Source: Cupriavidus pinatubonensis (GTDB lineage Bacteria; Pseudomonadota; Gammaproteobacteria; Burkholderiales; Burkholderiaceae). Taken from it: a stretch of DNA of 64,000 bases. Below, piece after piece: positions 18,585 through 26,567 of the stretch (position 1 is the first letter of the stretch; each line of letters opens with the position of its first letter). The notes below the pieces were generated by a model. The model made no database searches and was not told where the DNA came from. It worked only from the letters and a program-made list of their open reading frames with translations. The position numbers and the translations under genes were made by a program. Where the stretch lies: assembly GCF_019602855.1 (NCBI RefSeq), contig NZ_CP080769.1, forward strand, positions 1-64,000, written 5' to 3'.

Positions 18585-18910
18585 AGGACCGCCCGCGCCC
18601 CGTGAATGAGCAAAGTCCGCAAGTATGTGTCGCCGCGCCGGCTAATGCCGTGCAGACGAGGCTTACCGCCCGATGAGTGCTGGCGTGGCACCAGGCCCAG
18701 CCACGCCGCCAGATGTCGGCCATTCCTGAATTGCTTCGCGTCGCCGACAGCGGCAACCATGGCAGTGGCAGTAATCGGACCAATGCCAGGCACTTCCGCG
18801 ATCTTCTTGCACAGCACGGATCGCTTCATGAACGACTGGATCGACGCTTCGATCAGATGGACGCGTTCCTCACTCGCCTGCAGGTGCTGCAACATTGGGG
18901 TGATCGTCCC
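18585..18910 (-). mobile_element. IS110-family transposase C-terminal fragment
   Basis: The minus strand encodes the second half of an IS110 transposase: IEASIQSFMKRSVLCKKIAE, then VPGIGPITATAMVAAVGDA, the signature QFRNGRHLAAWLGLVPRQHS, and GDTYLRTLLIHGARAVL. The N-terminal DEDD catalytic half is missing and the extreme C terminus is cut where the IclR fragment begins. The open frame continues into unrelated sequence on both sides. Confidence 0.75.
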
Positions 18911-19079
18911 TTTTGTGTTGCTTGATACGGTCAGGGCCCAAACCTTGCGAGTCAATGACTTGCAATGACGGCGACGTCTCTGTTGGAGAAAAGGTGGGAA
19001 TCCTTGTTGAAAGCGGCTTTCCGAGCGGTCACCGTTACATTCTGCACGATTGGAACCATTACCCCGAGTTCGTCGGGTA

Positions 19080-19495
19080 CGGCGGGCCAATCTGTCGACA
19101 TGAGTGCCAACACCACACCGGCTGATGGCCCCGTGTCGAAAACGTTCGATGGCGCCAGCCTTGCGGAGACCGGCCATGGCAGCGCGGGCCCAAACTGGGC
19201 AGACATGAACTGCCCCAGCTCGCGCGCCTTGATCGGCCCGATCCCCAGCATGTCCCGCCACCAGGTCCGGCGCTCCGCCATGCGGGCGCGAAACGCATGG
19301 AGGGTTGGCACCCCGGCGGCCTGCAGGGCGCTGCGCGAGCGCATCGGTGAACCATGCCTCCACCCCGTCGCTCAGGGCGACGGGCGCCGCGACCCCCTAC
19401 CTCCAGCACGTGAATGGCGGCGAGCTGCCATCCCATGAGTGCCATCCGCCTGAGCTGTCGCGTCGAGGCCGAGCCGTAGAACTCCTAGTAGGCCG
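19080..19495 (-). pseudogene. Degenerate tyrosine integrase N-terminal fragment (DUF3701 type)
   Basis: Reading across two frames, the minus strand gives RRMALMGWQLAAIHVLEV, then ALSDGVEAWFTDALAQRL, then AAGVPTLHAFRARMAERRTW and GIGPIKARELGQFMSAQFG. The last part matches in order and spacing the N-terminal region of the intact recombinase at 55.6 kb (QEGIQTLAQLHGYIALRGRRW, then GAGKARAIEHWLQTH). The C-terminal catalytic domain is absent. This is a relic of a second, related integrase, frameshifted near 19330-19370, with IS110 debris downstream. Confidence 0.55.
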
Positions 19496-19507
19496 CAGCT
19501 GCTCGGC

Positions 19508-19700
19508 TTAGGCAAAGCCGTCGAGCGCCTCGCGTTCGACGAACACCTCCAGCGACGGTAGGTCACAAAGAATGGGCGCGAGGTCGAGACGCAGCAGGTG
19601 CGCCTCGCCGCCCTGGGCTGCGGCGGCGGCCAGTTCCGCACGGCTCCAGTGGGTCATGCGGTGCACGCGCGTGCCGTCGTCGAAGTTCTTGCATTCGGAT
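19508..19700 (-). pseudogene. Unrecognised C-terminal gene fragment
   Basis: One minus-strand frame reads CKNFDDGTRVHRMTHWSRAE, a helical stretch, then LRLDLAPILCDLPSLEVFV and a stop at about 19508. The composition is protein-like, but an upstream stop removes any N terminus and no family was recognised. It may be the 3' end of a gene cut by the adjacent duplication. Confidence 0.3.
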
Positions 19701-19861
19701 TTGCCGGAACCCGCTTTCTCCCGGGAAGCACGCCGCGCACATCCTTGTGCCGCTCAAGGCTTCCTTTCACGAGACGATCGTTCTGTCGGGCCGCCCCGAA
19801 AAATCGGACCGCAGCGCCCCTAGAATCCAGGCTTTCTGGCAACGGACAGGGCTCGCACGCA

Positions 19862-20776
19862 ATGCTATCGCTGCAATATTCACCACTGGAAGCGTTGCGG
19901 CGCCGTATCGAGAACAGGATCTGGTCGGTGACGCGCACGTCCACGGGCTATCCCATCGATCTTTCGACACCTCGCGGCGACCCGGGGCTGTTTGGGCCTG
20001 CGTCCGTGTCATGGAAGGTGCATGACGATTTTCCGGCGATGATGGTTGGCGGCATCCGCGCGTTGATCCTGCAGGCGCTCCATCCGCTGGCGCTTGCCGG
20101 CGTGCTGGAGCACTCGATATTCCGGCAGGACATGCGCGGGCGGCTGGCGCGCACGGCGCAGTTTGTCGCCGGCACAACCTATGGCAGCACCCGCGATGCC
20201 ATGGGACTGATCGGCCACGTCAACCGGATTCATCAGGGCATCAGCGGCGTCAGTGCCGACGGCCGGCCTTATGCCGCCACCAATCCCGAGCTACTGAAGT
20301 GGGTGCACGTGGCCGAAGTCTCGAGCTTTCTCGGCGCCTACCTGCGCTACGTGAACCCGCGGCTGACGCCGGCGGACCAGGATCGCTATCTGGCAGAAAC
20401 CGCCACGGTGGCGCGGCAGCTCGGCGCGGCCGACGTGCCGGAGAGCCTGGACGCACTGCGGGCGTACATGCATGCCCAGCGCGGTGTGCTGATAGCCAGT
20501 GCCCGCATGCACGACGCGATCTCGCAGCTCGCCATGCAAGCCGATGCCAGCCCGTCCGAGCGGCTCACCATGCGCATCGTCCTCGGCGCGGCGATTCGCC
20601 TGCTGCCATCCTGGGCCAGCAGCATTCTGGGCCCGCCGCTGACGCGGCTCGTGCGCGGGTTCCCCGAGCCGGCCATGCACGCAGGCTGCGTGCTGCTCCG
20701 GTGGGCCATCCGCAACAGCGCCGCCGCGCGCGCTCAGGCTCGTGTGGCGCCATGCGCGGAAGCTGTGTCCCTTTGA
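19862..20776 (+). CDS. Oxygenase MpaB family (DUF2236) protein
   Basis: A 304-residue member of the DUF2236/MpaB-like oxygenase family. The family core is clear: FPAMMVGGIRALILQALHPL, then FRQDMRGRLARTAQFVAGTT, RIHQGISGVSADGRPYAAT, and WVHVAEVSSFLGAYLRY. MpaB and the latex-clearing protein Lcp belong to this wider group and cleave C=C or hydroxylated aromatic side chains, but most members have no known substrate. The start at 19862 coincides with the onset of family similarity; the frame is open upstream to 19598. A second, broken copy of this gene lies at 39583-40276. The amidohydrolase gene follows after 52 bases on the same strand. Confidence 0.8.
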   Translation: MLSLQYSPLEALRRRIENRIWSVTRTSTGYPIDLSTPRGDPGLFGPASVSWKVHDDFPAMMVGGIRALILQALHPLALAGVLEHSIFRQDMRGRLARTAQFVAGTTYGSTRDAMGLIGHVNRIHQGISGVSADGRPYAATNPELLKWVHVAEVSSFLGAYLRYVNPRLTPADQDRYLAETATVARQLGAADVPESLDALRAYMHAQRGVLIASARMHDAISQLAMQADASPSERLTMRIVLGAAIRLLPSWASSILGPPLTRLVRGFPEPAMHAGCVLLRWAIRNSAAARAQARVAPCAEAVSL

Positions 20777-20828
20777 CTCACTTCACTCACTTCAAGGCAT
20801 TCACACTTTCCACCAACGGGAGACATCG

Positions 20829-22571
20829 ATGAATCTACGCCAACCTCTGCGCGCCGGCCAGCGCCGCGCACGCCGCCTGCTGCCTTCGCTGACCGCACTG
20901 GCTGCCGCCGGCGCAGTGCTCGCTGCGGCGGCATGCGCCACCACGCCGGCGACGCCGGCCGATACCGTCTACGTAAACGGCAAGATCGTCACTGTCGACA
21001 AGCGCTTCTCGATCGCGGAGGCGGTGGCCGTCAAGGACGGCAAGTTCATCGACGTCGGCTCGTCGGAAGCGATGCGCCATCACGTGTCGCCCGCCACGCG
21101 CGTAGTCGATCTTCATGGCCGTACCGTGATTCCCGGCCTGATGGACAGCCATAGCCACATGATCGGCGCAGGCACCACCGAGACGACCGCGCAGGTGATC
21201 CAGGCGAAGACGGTCGCCGATGCGCAACGCATCATCCGCGATTTCATCCGCCGCAAGAACGTCGCGCCTGGCGAATGGGTGCTGTCCGGGCGCTGGCACC
21301 CGCCCTCGCAGCTCGCCGAGCATCGCTACCTGACGCGGAAGGAACTGGACGCAGCGTCGCCCGCCAATCCGCTGTTCGTCCAGACGGTCGGCCATTTCGC
21401 GATGGCCAATACCCGCGCGCTCGAGCTTGCGGGCATTACGCGGACGACAAAGGACCCGGTCGGCGGCAAGATATACCGTGACGCCAATGGCGATGCCACT
21501 GGCCTGCTCGAGGAGACGGCGATCGACCTGGTCGAGCGCAGGATTCCCAAACCTACGCGCGAACAGCTGATCGCGCAGATCATCGCCGCACAGCACGTCT
21601 ACAACGAATCCGGCATTACCAGCACCATCGACGCGGCCCTGACCGAAGCCGAGATCGACGCCTACTTTGCTGTCGCCGAGCGCCACCAGTCCACCGTCCG
21701 CGCCGGCGTGATGTGGAAGCCAGTCGCCCTGACGGCGGTCGACTTCGAAAAGGCGCTCAAGGCCGCGAAGTTCCGGGACGATACCGGCAACGACTGGGTA
21801 CGCACGGCGGGCATCAAGATCGTGTCGGATGGGGGCATGACGCTGAAATCGGCGTACATCCGGAATGCCTATGCGGACGACCCGCACAATCACGGCACGC
21901 TGGCGCTCGACCCCGACGCTTACCGGCAGAGCGTGATCCTGGCCAACCGCTACGGCTGGCGCGTTGGCACGCACGCGGTCGGCGATGCCGCTGTCGATCT
22001 TGTGCTCGATGCCTATGCCGGTGCGGACAAGGACAAGCCGATTCGGGACCACCGCTTCATCGTGATCCACGGCAGCCTGATGACGCAGGAACAGATGCAG
22101 CGTGCGAAAGCGCTCGGCGTGCGAGTGGACGCTCAAAACGTCTTCATGTGGGACAAGGCGGCGACAGTGGAGAAGTACATGGGCACCGAGCTGGCTAGCC
22201 GTGCCGTGCCGACGCGCTGGCTGGTCGACACTCTGGGCATCGCGGGCACCGCCGCCGGGACCGACAACCAGGTGAACACGCTCAACCCGTTTATCGGGCT
22301 CTACATCATGGTCACGCGCAAGGATCCGCGTGGCAAGGTGTATGGCGCGGAGCAGGCCCTGACACGCGAAGAAGCGCTGCGCCTCTATACGAATGCAGGC
22401 CCGTACTATACATTCGAAGAGAACCGCAAGGGCTCGATCGAGCCGGGCAAGTTTGCCGACATGGTCGTATTGTCAGCTGACTACACCACGGTGCCCGAAG
22501 TGCAGATCAAGGGCATCAAGCCCGTCCAGACCATCGTCAACGACAAGGTCGTCTACCAGGTGCCGGACTGA
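20829..22571 (+). CDS. YtcJ-type amidohydrolase, exported lipoprotein
   Basis: A 580-residue metal-dependent amidohydrolase of the YtcJ/Amidohydro_3 type. A cationic leader and hydrophobic stretch end in LAAAAC, a probable lipobox, so the enzyme should be anchored in the envelope. Metal-site motifs are visible: HSH in PGLMDSHSHMIGAGTTE, GWRVGTHAVGDAAVD, HGSLMT and a late AGTDNQVNTLNPF. The C-terminal NRKGSIEPGKFADMVVLS is typical. It probably hydrolyses an amide or cyclic amide outside the cytoplasm. It is probably cotranscribed with the DUF2236 gene and converges on the GntR gene. The substrate is unknown. Confidence 0.85.
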   Translation: MNLRQPLRAGQRRARRLLPSLTALAAAGAVLAAAACATTPATPADTVYVNGKIVTVDKRFSIAEAVAVKDGKFIDVGSSEAMRHHVSPATRVVDLHGRTVIPGLMDSHSHMIGAGTTETTAQVIQAKTVADAQRIIRDFIRRKNVAPGEWVLSGRWHPPSQLAEHRYLTRKELDAASPANPLFVQTVGHFAMANTRALELAGITRTTKDPVGGKIYRDANGDATGLLEETAIDLVERRIPKPTREQLIAQIIAAQHVYNESGITSTIDAALTEAEIDAYFAVAERHQSTVRAGVMWKPVALTAVDFEKALKAAKFRDDTGNDWVRTAGIKIVSDGGMTLKSAYIRNAYADDPHNHGTLALDPDAYRQSVILANRYGWRVGTHAVGDAAVDLVLDAYAGADKDKPIRDHRFIVIHGSLMTQEQMQRAKALGVRVDAQNVFMWDKAATVEKYMGTELASRAVPTRWLVDTLGIAGTAAGTDNQVNTLNPFIGLYIMVTRKDPRGKVYGAEQALTREEALRLYTNAGPYYTFEENRKGSIEPGKFADMVVLSADYTTVPEVQIKGIKPVQTIVNDKVVYQVPD

Positions 22572-22633
22572 ACGCCGGGCACGAAAGGCTGGGGCCGCAG
22601 TGCATGCAGCCCCGTTGGAATGCCCCTGGTACG

Positions 22634-23359
22634 TCAGGCGTTCACGAACAGCCGCATCGCCGGCATGACCTGCGATGCCTGCTCCGGACGGTCCAGCGCT
22701 GTCTCAAGGTTCATGCGCGCCACGTTGACGTGTTCGGTGGCCAGCGCCTGGGCGCGGGTGCCCTCGCCGCGCTGCATGGCATCGAACAGGCTGTGGTGCT
22801 GGTGGTGCGCATAGACCAGCCACTGCTGCCCCTCATCGACCGCGGACTGCATCGGCAGCATCGCGCTGGCGGCGGCAAACGGCAGGCGGTTGTTAAGCTC
22901 GATCGCGCGTGCCAGCGCACTGTTGCCGCTGCCCTCGACGATCAGCGCGTGGAAGCGGTCGTTCATGTTGCTGTACGCCACGTAGTCGTCGTAGTCGAGC
23001 TCGGCCTTGATCAGTACGCGATCTCCCTCGCGCAGGCAATCCTGCAGGTCCAGCGAGAGCTGGCGCGACAGCCCGTGTTCGGCCACGAGCCGGGCGGCCA
23101 TGCCTTCAAGGTGCCCTCGCACAGCGATCGCGTCCTGGATTTCGCGCGGTGTGAAGCGCCGCATCATGTAGCCGCTACTTGGCGACGGCTCGATCAGCCC
23201 TTCCTGTTCCAGCGAGGCGAGCGCGAGCCTGACCGGCGTGCGCGAGACACCGAGCTTCTCGGCCAGCGGAATCTCCGCCAACCGCGCCCCCGGCTCGAAT
23301 TCGCCTTTCAGGATCAGGTCACGCAACTGCACCAAAACCCGTGTCTGGTGGGATTCCAT
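22634..23359 (-). CDS. GntR-family (FCD/FadR subfamily) transcriptional regulator
   Basis: A 241-residue GntR regulator: N-terminal winged helix (LRDLILKGEFEPGARLAEIP, LGVSRTPVRLALASLEQEGL) and a C-terminal helical FCD ligand-binding domain with conserved metal-site histidine segments (NDRFHALIVEGSGN, then HHQHHSLFDAMQRG). FCD regulators usually respond to small carboxylates or aromatic metabolites and repress adjacent catabolic operons. It is transcribed in the same direction as the Rieske operon and begins 91 bases after it. A TTGCATGCAA palindrome in that gap (23411-23420) recurs upstream of the Rieske operon and of the C26 hydrolase gene, which suggests autoregulation and control of both. 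Confidence 0.88.
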   Translation of the reverse strand: MESHQTRVLVQLRDLILKGEFEPGARLAEIPLAEKLGVSRTPVRLALASLEQEGLIEPSPSSGYMMRRFTPREIQDAIAVRGHLEGMAARLVAEHGLSRQLSLDLQDCLREGDRVLIKAELDYDDYVAYSNMNDRFHALIVEGSGNSALARAIELNNRLPFAAASAMLPMQSAVDEGQQWLVYAHHQHHSLFDAMQRGEGTRAQALATEHVNVARMNLETALDRPEQASQVMPAMRLFVNA

Positions 23360-23389
23360 TACACCCTCGTCAAATGAATTTCAAGCTAC

Positions 23390-23420
23390 TTGCATACCAA
23401 ACGGTACGCATTGCATGCAA
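23390..23420. promoter_or_regulatory. Putative operator upstream of gntR
   Basis: TTGCATACCAA (23390-23400) and the perfect palindrome TTGCATGCAA (23411-23420) lie 31-61 bases upstream of the GntR start. The palindrome recurs at 28190-28199 and as close variants near 27.95 and 33.4 kb. Confidence 0.5.
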
Positions 23421-23450
23421 TGGAGGGTATGGTACACCAGCGCGTCCGGT

Positions 23451-24701
23451 TCAGGCAGGCATCAGCGTCTTCAGGGCGACCGCTTCGTCCCGCAGCGCGG
23501 CCGGATCGGGCTGCACCCGTGCCGCGATCAGGCGCCGAGCCGCCATATGATCCACCGGCCGGTTGACCGAATCGGCGCCGATCAGCGTGCCGGCGCGCAG
23601 GTAGAGCGCGGTGAACCTGCCGCTTTCCACGTTGCCGCGCACCACGGCATGATCGTGGCCGTTCGAGGTGCCTACCATCTGGAGCTTGTAGCCGTATTGA
23701 TCCGACCAGAACCATGGCACGGCGTCGTACGGAACGGTCTGGCCTGATACGGTGGCGCCGGCAACCCTGGCCAGGTCGTTGGCGCTCTGGATTGACTCCA
23801 CGCGGACGCAGCGGCCCGCGTCCGCGCCCCCACCCTCGCCCAAGCCATTGAGCCAGGGATTCGGATAGGACGCGCAATCGCCGGCCGCGACGATGTCCGG
23901 ATCGCTGGTGCGCGCGTACCGGTCGACCACGATGCCGTTGTCGATTGCGAGCCCGCACGCCTGGGCAAGCTCCACGTTCGGGACGACGCCGAGTCCAGCC
24001 ACGACCATGTCGGCAGCGATCACTTCGCCCGATTCAAGCTCGACGGCCTCGACCGTACCCTGCCCGAGCAGGCGCCCGACACGCGAAGACAGGCGTAACC
24101 GCACACCCTGCTGCGCGTGGGCCTGCATCAGGAAGGTGGAGATCAGCGGCGGCACGGCGCGCTGGAGCAGCCGTTCCTGCATTTCGACGACGGTCACCTC
24201 GCACCCGAGCGAGCGCAGCGCGGCCGCGGCTTCCAGGCCGATGAACCCGCCGCCGATGACGGCCACGCGCCTGGCACGGCCGGCCGCGTCGCGGATGGCA
24301 CACGCATCGGCAAGCCCGCGCAGATAGTGCACGTTGCCAAGCCCGGCGCCCTCGCACGCCAGGGTGCGACAGCGTGCGCCCGTGGTCAGCGCCAGGTGGC
24401 CGTAGCCGATGTCGCTGCCATCTGACAATTCGACCCTGCACGCCTCGCGGTCGATGCGGTGCGCGGCGACGCCGGTGCGCAGCACGATCCGCTCCTCGGC
24501 GAAGCGCTCGGGCGACTGCAGCGGCAGGCTCGACGCATCGACTTCGTTGCGCAGGAACCCCTTCGACAGCGGCGGGCGCTGGTACGGCAGGTGCGGCTCG
24601 TCGCCGATCATGGTGATGCCGCCCGCGAAGCCATTTGCGCGCGCCGCCAGCGCAAGCTGGGTTCCTGCGTACGACGCGCCGATGATGACGAGATCAGACA
24701 T
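23451..24701 (-). CDS. FAD-dependent ferredoxin reductase
   Basis: A 416-residue NADH:ferredoxin reductase of the rhodocoxin/putidaredoxin reductase type. The FAD-binding fold is at the N terminus (VIIGASYAGTQLALAARANG), the NADH-binding Rossmann motif in the middle (VAVIGGGFIGLEAAAALRSL) and the second FAD-binding segment with VAAGDCASYPNPWL. The N-terminal dinucleotide motif is GASYAG rather than the canonical GxGxxG, a known variant in this group. It should pass electrons from NADH to the ferredoxin encoded just upstream (three-base gap) and on to the Rieske oxygenase. It is the last gene of the operon. Confidence 0.93.
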   Translation of the reverse strand: MSDLVIIGASYAGTQLALAARANGFAGGITMIGDEPHLPYQRPPLSKGFLRNEVDASSLPLQSPERFAEERIVLRTGVAAHRIDREACRVELSDGSDIGYGHLALTTGARCRTLACEGAGLGNVHYLRGLADACAIRDAAGRARRVAVIGGGFIGLEAAAALRSLGCEVTVVEMQERLLQRAVPPLISTFLMQAHAQQGVRLRLSSRVGRLLGQGTVEAVELESGEVIAADMVVAGLGVVPNVELAQACGLAIDNGIVVDRYARTSDPDIVAAGDCASYPNPWLNGLGEGGGADAGRCVRVESIQSANDLARVAGATVSGQTVPYDAVPWFWSDQYGYKLQMVGTSNGHDHAVVRGNVESGRFTALYLRAGTLIGADSVNRPVDHMAARRLIAARVQPDPAALRDEAVALKTLMPA

Positions 24702-24704
24702 GGC

Positions 24705-25028
24705 TCACCCCTGTGTCACGGGCACACGCACCACGAGGCCGTCGAGCGCATCGCTGATGACGATCTGACAGCTGAGCCGGCTTGCATGCGTGCGGTCTGC
24801 CGCGACGCCTTCGAGCAGTTCGTCTTCCATATCGTCGGGCGGCGCGAGCTTGCCGAGCCAAGCCGTGTCGACATAGACATGGCACGTCGCGCACGAGCAG
24901 CAGCCGCCGCACTCGGCGTCGATACCGCGCACATTGTTGGCGATGGCCACCTCCATCAGCGTCTTACCATTGGCCGCCGCCACCGTCTTCTCGTTGCCGT
25001 CCTTCAGGACGTAGGTAATTGTTGGCAT
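24705..25028 (-). CDS. Adrenodoxin-type [2Fe-2S] ferredoxin
   Basis: A 107-residue plant/vertebrate-type ferredoxin of the adrenodoxin/putidaredoxin class. The cluster ligands are C40, C46, C49 (AECGGCCSCATCHVYV) and C87 (SRLSCQIV), with the usual acidic partner-binding loop PPDDMEDELLEG between them. It shuttles electrons from the FAD reductase to the oxygenase. It follows the glutamine-synthetase-like gene by 21 bases and precedes the reductase gene by three. Length and spacing are normal. The same pairing of adrenodoxin-type ferredoxin and rhodocoxin-type reductase serves dicamba O-demethylase. Confidence 0.94.
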   Translation of the reverse strand: MPTITYVLKDGNEKTVAAANGKTLMEVAIANNVRGIDAECGGCCSCATCHVYVDTAWLGKLAPPDDMEDELLEGVAADRTHASRLSCQIVISDALDGLVVRVPVTQG

Positions 25029-25049
25029 GACATCCTCACTGCGTATGCA

Positions 25050-26486
25050 TTAGAACGTGTCAAAGTACTCGCGCTGCTCCCAGTCGCTGACTTCGAGGTT
25101 GAAGCGCGCGATCTCGGCCTGCTTGATGTGGCAGAAGTAATCGACGAAGCCATTGCCCATGCCCTCGCGCAGCACCTCGTCCTGGCGCAGGCAATCGAGC
25201 GCCTCGTCGAGCGTCTTCGGCAGGCAGGGCGCCGGCGTCTCGTAAGGCGAGTCGGCGGACGGCCCCGGGTCCAGCTGTCGCTGGATGCCATCGAGCCCGG
25301 AAATGGCCTGCGATGCGAGATAGAGGTACGGATTCGCCGCCGGCTCGCCTACGCGGTTCTCGATGCGCGTGGCAGGGTCGCCCGCGCCGCCCAGCACGCG
25401 CAACATCGCGCCCCGGTTGTCGCGCGCCCAGATGGCGCGGTCCGGCGCCAGCGAATAGGCGCGGTAGCGCTTGTAGCCGTTGATCGTCGGCGTGGAAAAC
25501 GCGGTCGCGCCGCACGCGTGCGCCAGCAGGCCGCCGAGATAGTGCCGCCCCACTGCCGACAGGTCCTCGGCGGCGCCTGACGGCATCATCGCGTTGCTAC
25601 CGTCGTGGACGCGCTGGAGCGACTGGTGGAGGTGCCATCCGCTGGACACCACGTTGCGGATCTTCGGCCGGCACATGAACGTGGCGTGATAGCCGTGGCG
25701 CTTGCAGATCTGCTTGACGGCGCTGCGGAACAGCACCATCGCATCGGCCGTTTCGCACGGCGAGGCCGGCGCAAACGTGAACTCGAACTGGCTTGGGCCG
25801 AATTCGATCTCCAGCGAGCGTACCGGCAGGCCGAGCTGCTGCACGTTCTTGCGGATCAGCTCGATGACGGTCTCGGTAGCGTCATAGCGGAGCTCGGTCA
25901 GGAACTGGTAACCGTGCGACAGCAGGCCCACGTCCGGCGGCTCACCGGGCTGGCCGGCATCGTCGGGCGTCATGTGTTCGCCCAGCAGCCGGAACACGTG
26001 GAATTCCACTTCGAGCCCTGTGATCAGTTGGTAGCCCTCGGCCTCCAAGCGTTGCTCAGCGTTGCGCAGCACGCGGCGCGTGGCGAACGGCACCGGCCTG
26101 CCATCCTGGAAGTACGGATCGCACAGCACCCAGCCCGTACCGGGCGACCACGGCAGTACCTTGAACGTGGTGGGGTCGGGAACCAGGGTCACGTCGGCCC
26201 CACCCTGCAGGCCGGGGATATCGAACCCGCCGCCGGAGGTGAACACCGGAAAAACGGTGCGGTGCGAGGTGTCCTTGGCGAACAACGTGGTGGTTACGTT
26301 CAGCCCGCCGCGCAGGGCCTTGACGGCCTCCTGCGCCACAAGCGCCTTGCCGCGCAGCACGCCATGCTGGTCGGGGAACGAGAAACGCACGACCTCGATG
26401 CCCTCCGCGTCGATACGCCGCGCGACCTCGTCGGCCGCCCGCGCCTGCGCTTCGGTCCAGAGGCCAAATTTGTCTACGAATGCCAT
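25050..26486 (-). CDS. Glutamine synthetase-like gamma-glutamyl amide synthetase
   Basis: A 478-residue protein of the glutamine synthetase fold, of the type that joins glutamate to amines other than ammonia (PuuA, IpuC and AtdA1 relatives). The active-site segments are all present: GLEVEFHVF, EIEFGPSQFEFTFAP, the histidine loop SSGWHLHQSL, NGYKRYRAYSLAPDRAIW and RIENRVGEPAANPYLYLA. Together they hold the metal-binding acidic residues, the histidine and the glutamate- and ATP-binding arginines. It lies inside the operon between the Rieske oxygenase gene (81 bases upstream) and the ferredoxin gene, so its product is probably the oxygenase substrate. It is unlikely to be the housekeeping GlnA. 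The acceptor amine cannot be read from sequence. Confidence 0.88.
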   Translation of the reverse strand: MAFVDKFGLWTEAQARAADEVARRIDAEGIEVVRFSFPDQHGVLRGKALVAQEAVKALRGGLNVTTTLFAKDTSHRTVFPVFTSGGGFDIPGLQGGADVTLVPDPTTFKVLPWSPGTGWVLCDPYFQDGRPVPFATRRVLRNAEQRLEAEGYQLITGLEVEFHVFRLLGEHMTPDDAGQPGEPPDVGLLSHGYQFLTELRYDATETVIELIRKNVQQLGLPVRSLEIEFGPSQFEFTFAPASPCETADAMVLFRSAVKQICKRHGYHATFMCRPKIRNVVSSGWHLHQSLQRVHDGSNAMMPSGAAEDLSAVGRHYLGGLLAHACGATAFSTPTINGYKRYRAYSLAPDRAIWARDNRGAMLRVLGGAGDPATRIENRVGEPAANPYLYLASQAISGLDGIQRQLDPGPSADSPYETPAPCLPKTLDEALDCLRQDEVLREGMGNGFVDYFCHIKQAEIARFNLEVSDWEQREYFDTF

Positions 26487-26567
26487 ATGGGTCCGGCCTT
26501 AGCGCGTCACGCAACGCGCGACGCGGTTGGCCGCCTCTTTAGTTGAATGGTTGTCCAGCCCGGGGTG

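Noticed and set aside
20835..22136. 433-codon minus-strand frame opposite the amidohydrolase gene
   Set aside because: It is the antisense shadow of a clear YtcJ-type gene, with low-complexity basic composition and no recognisable domain.
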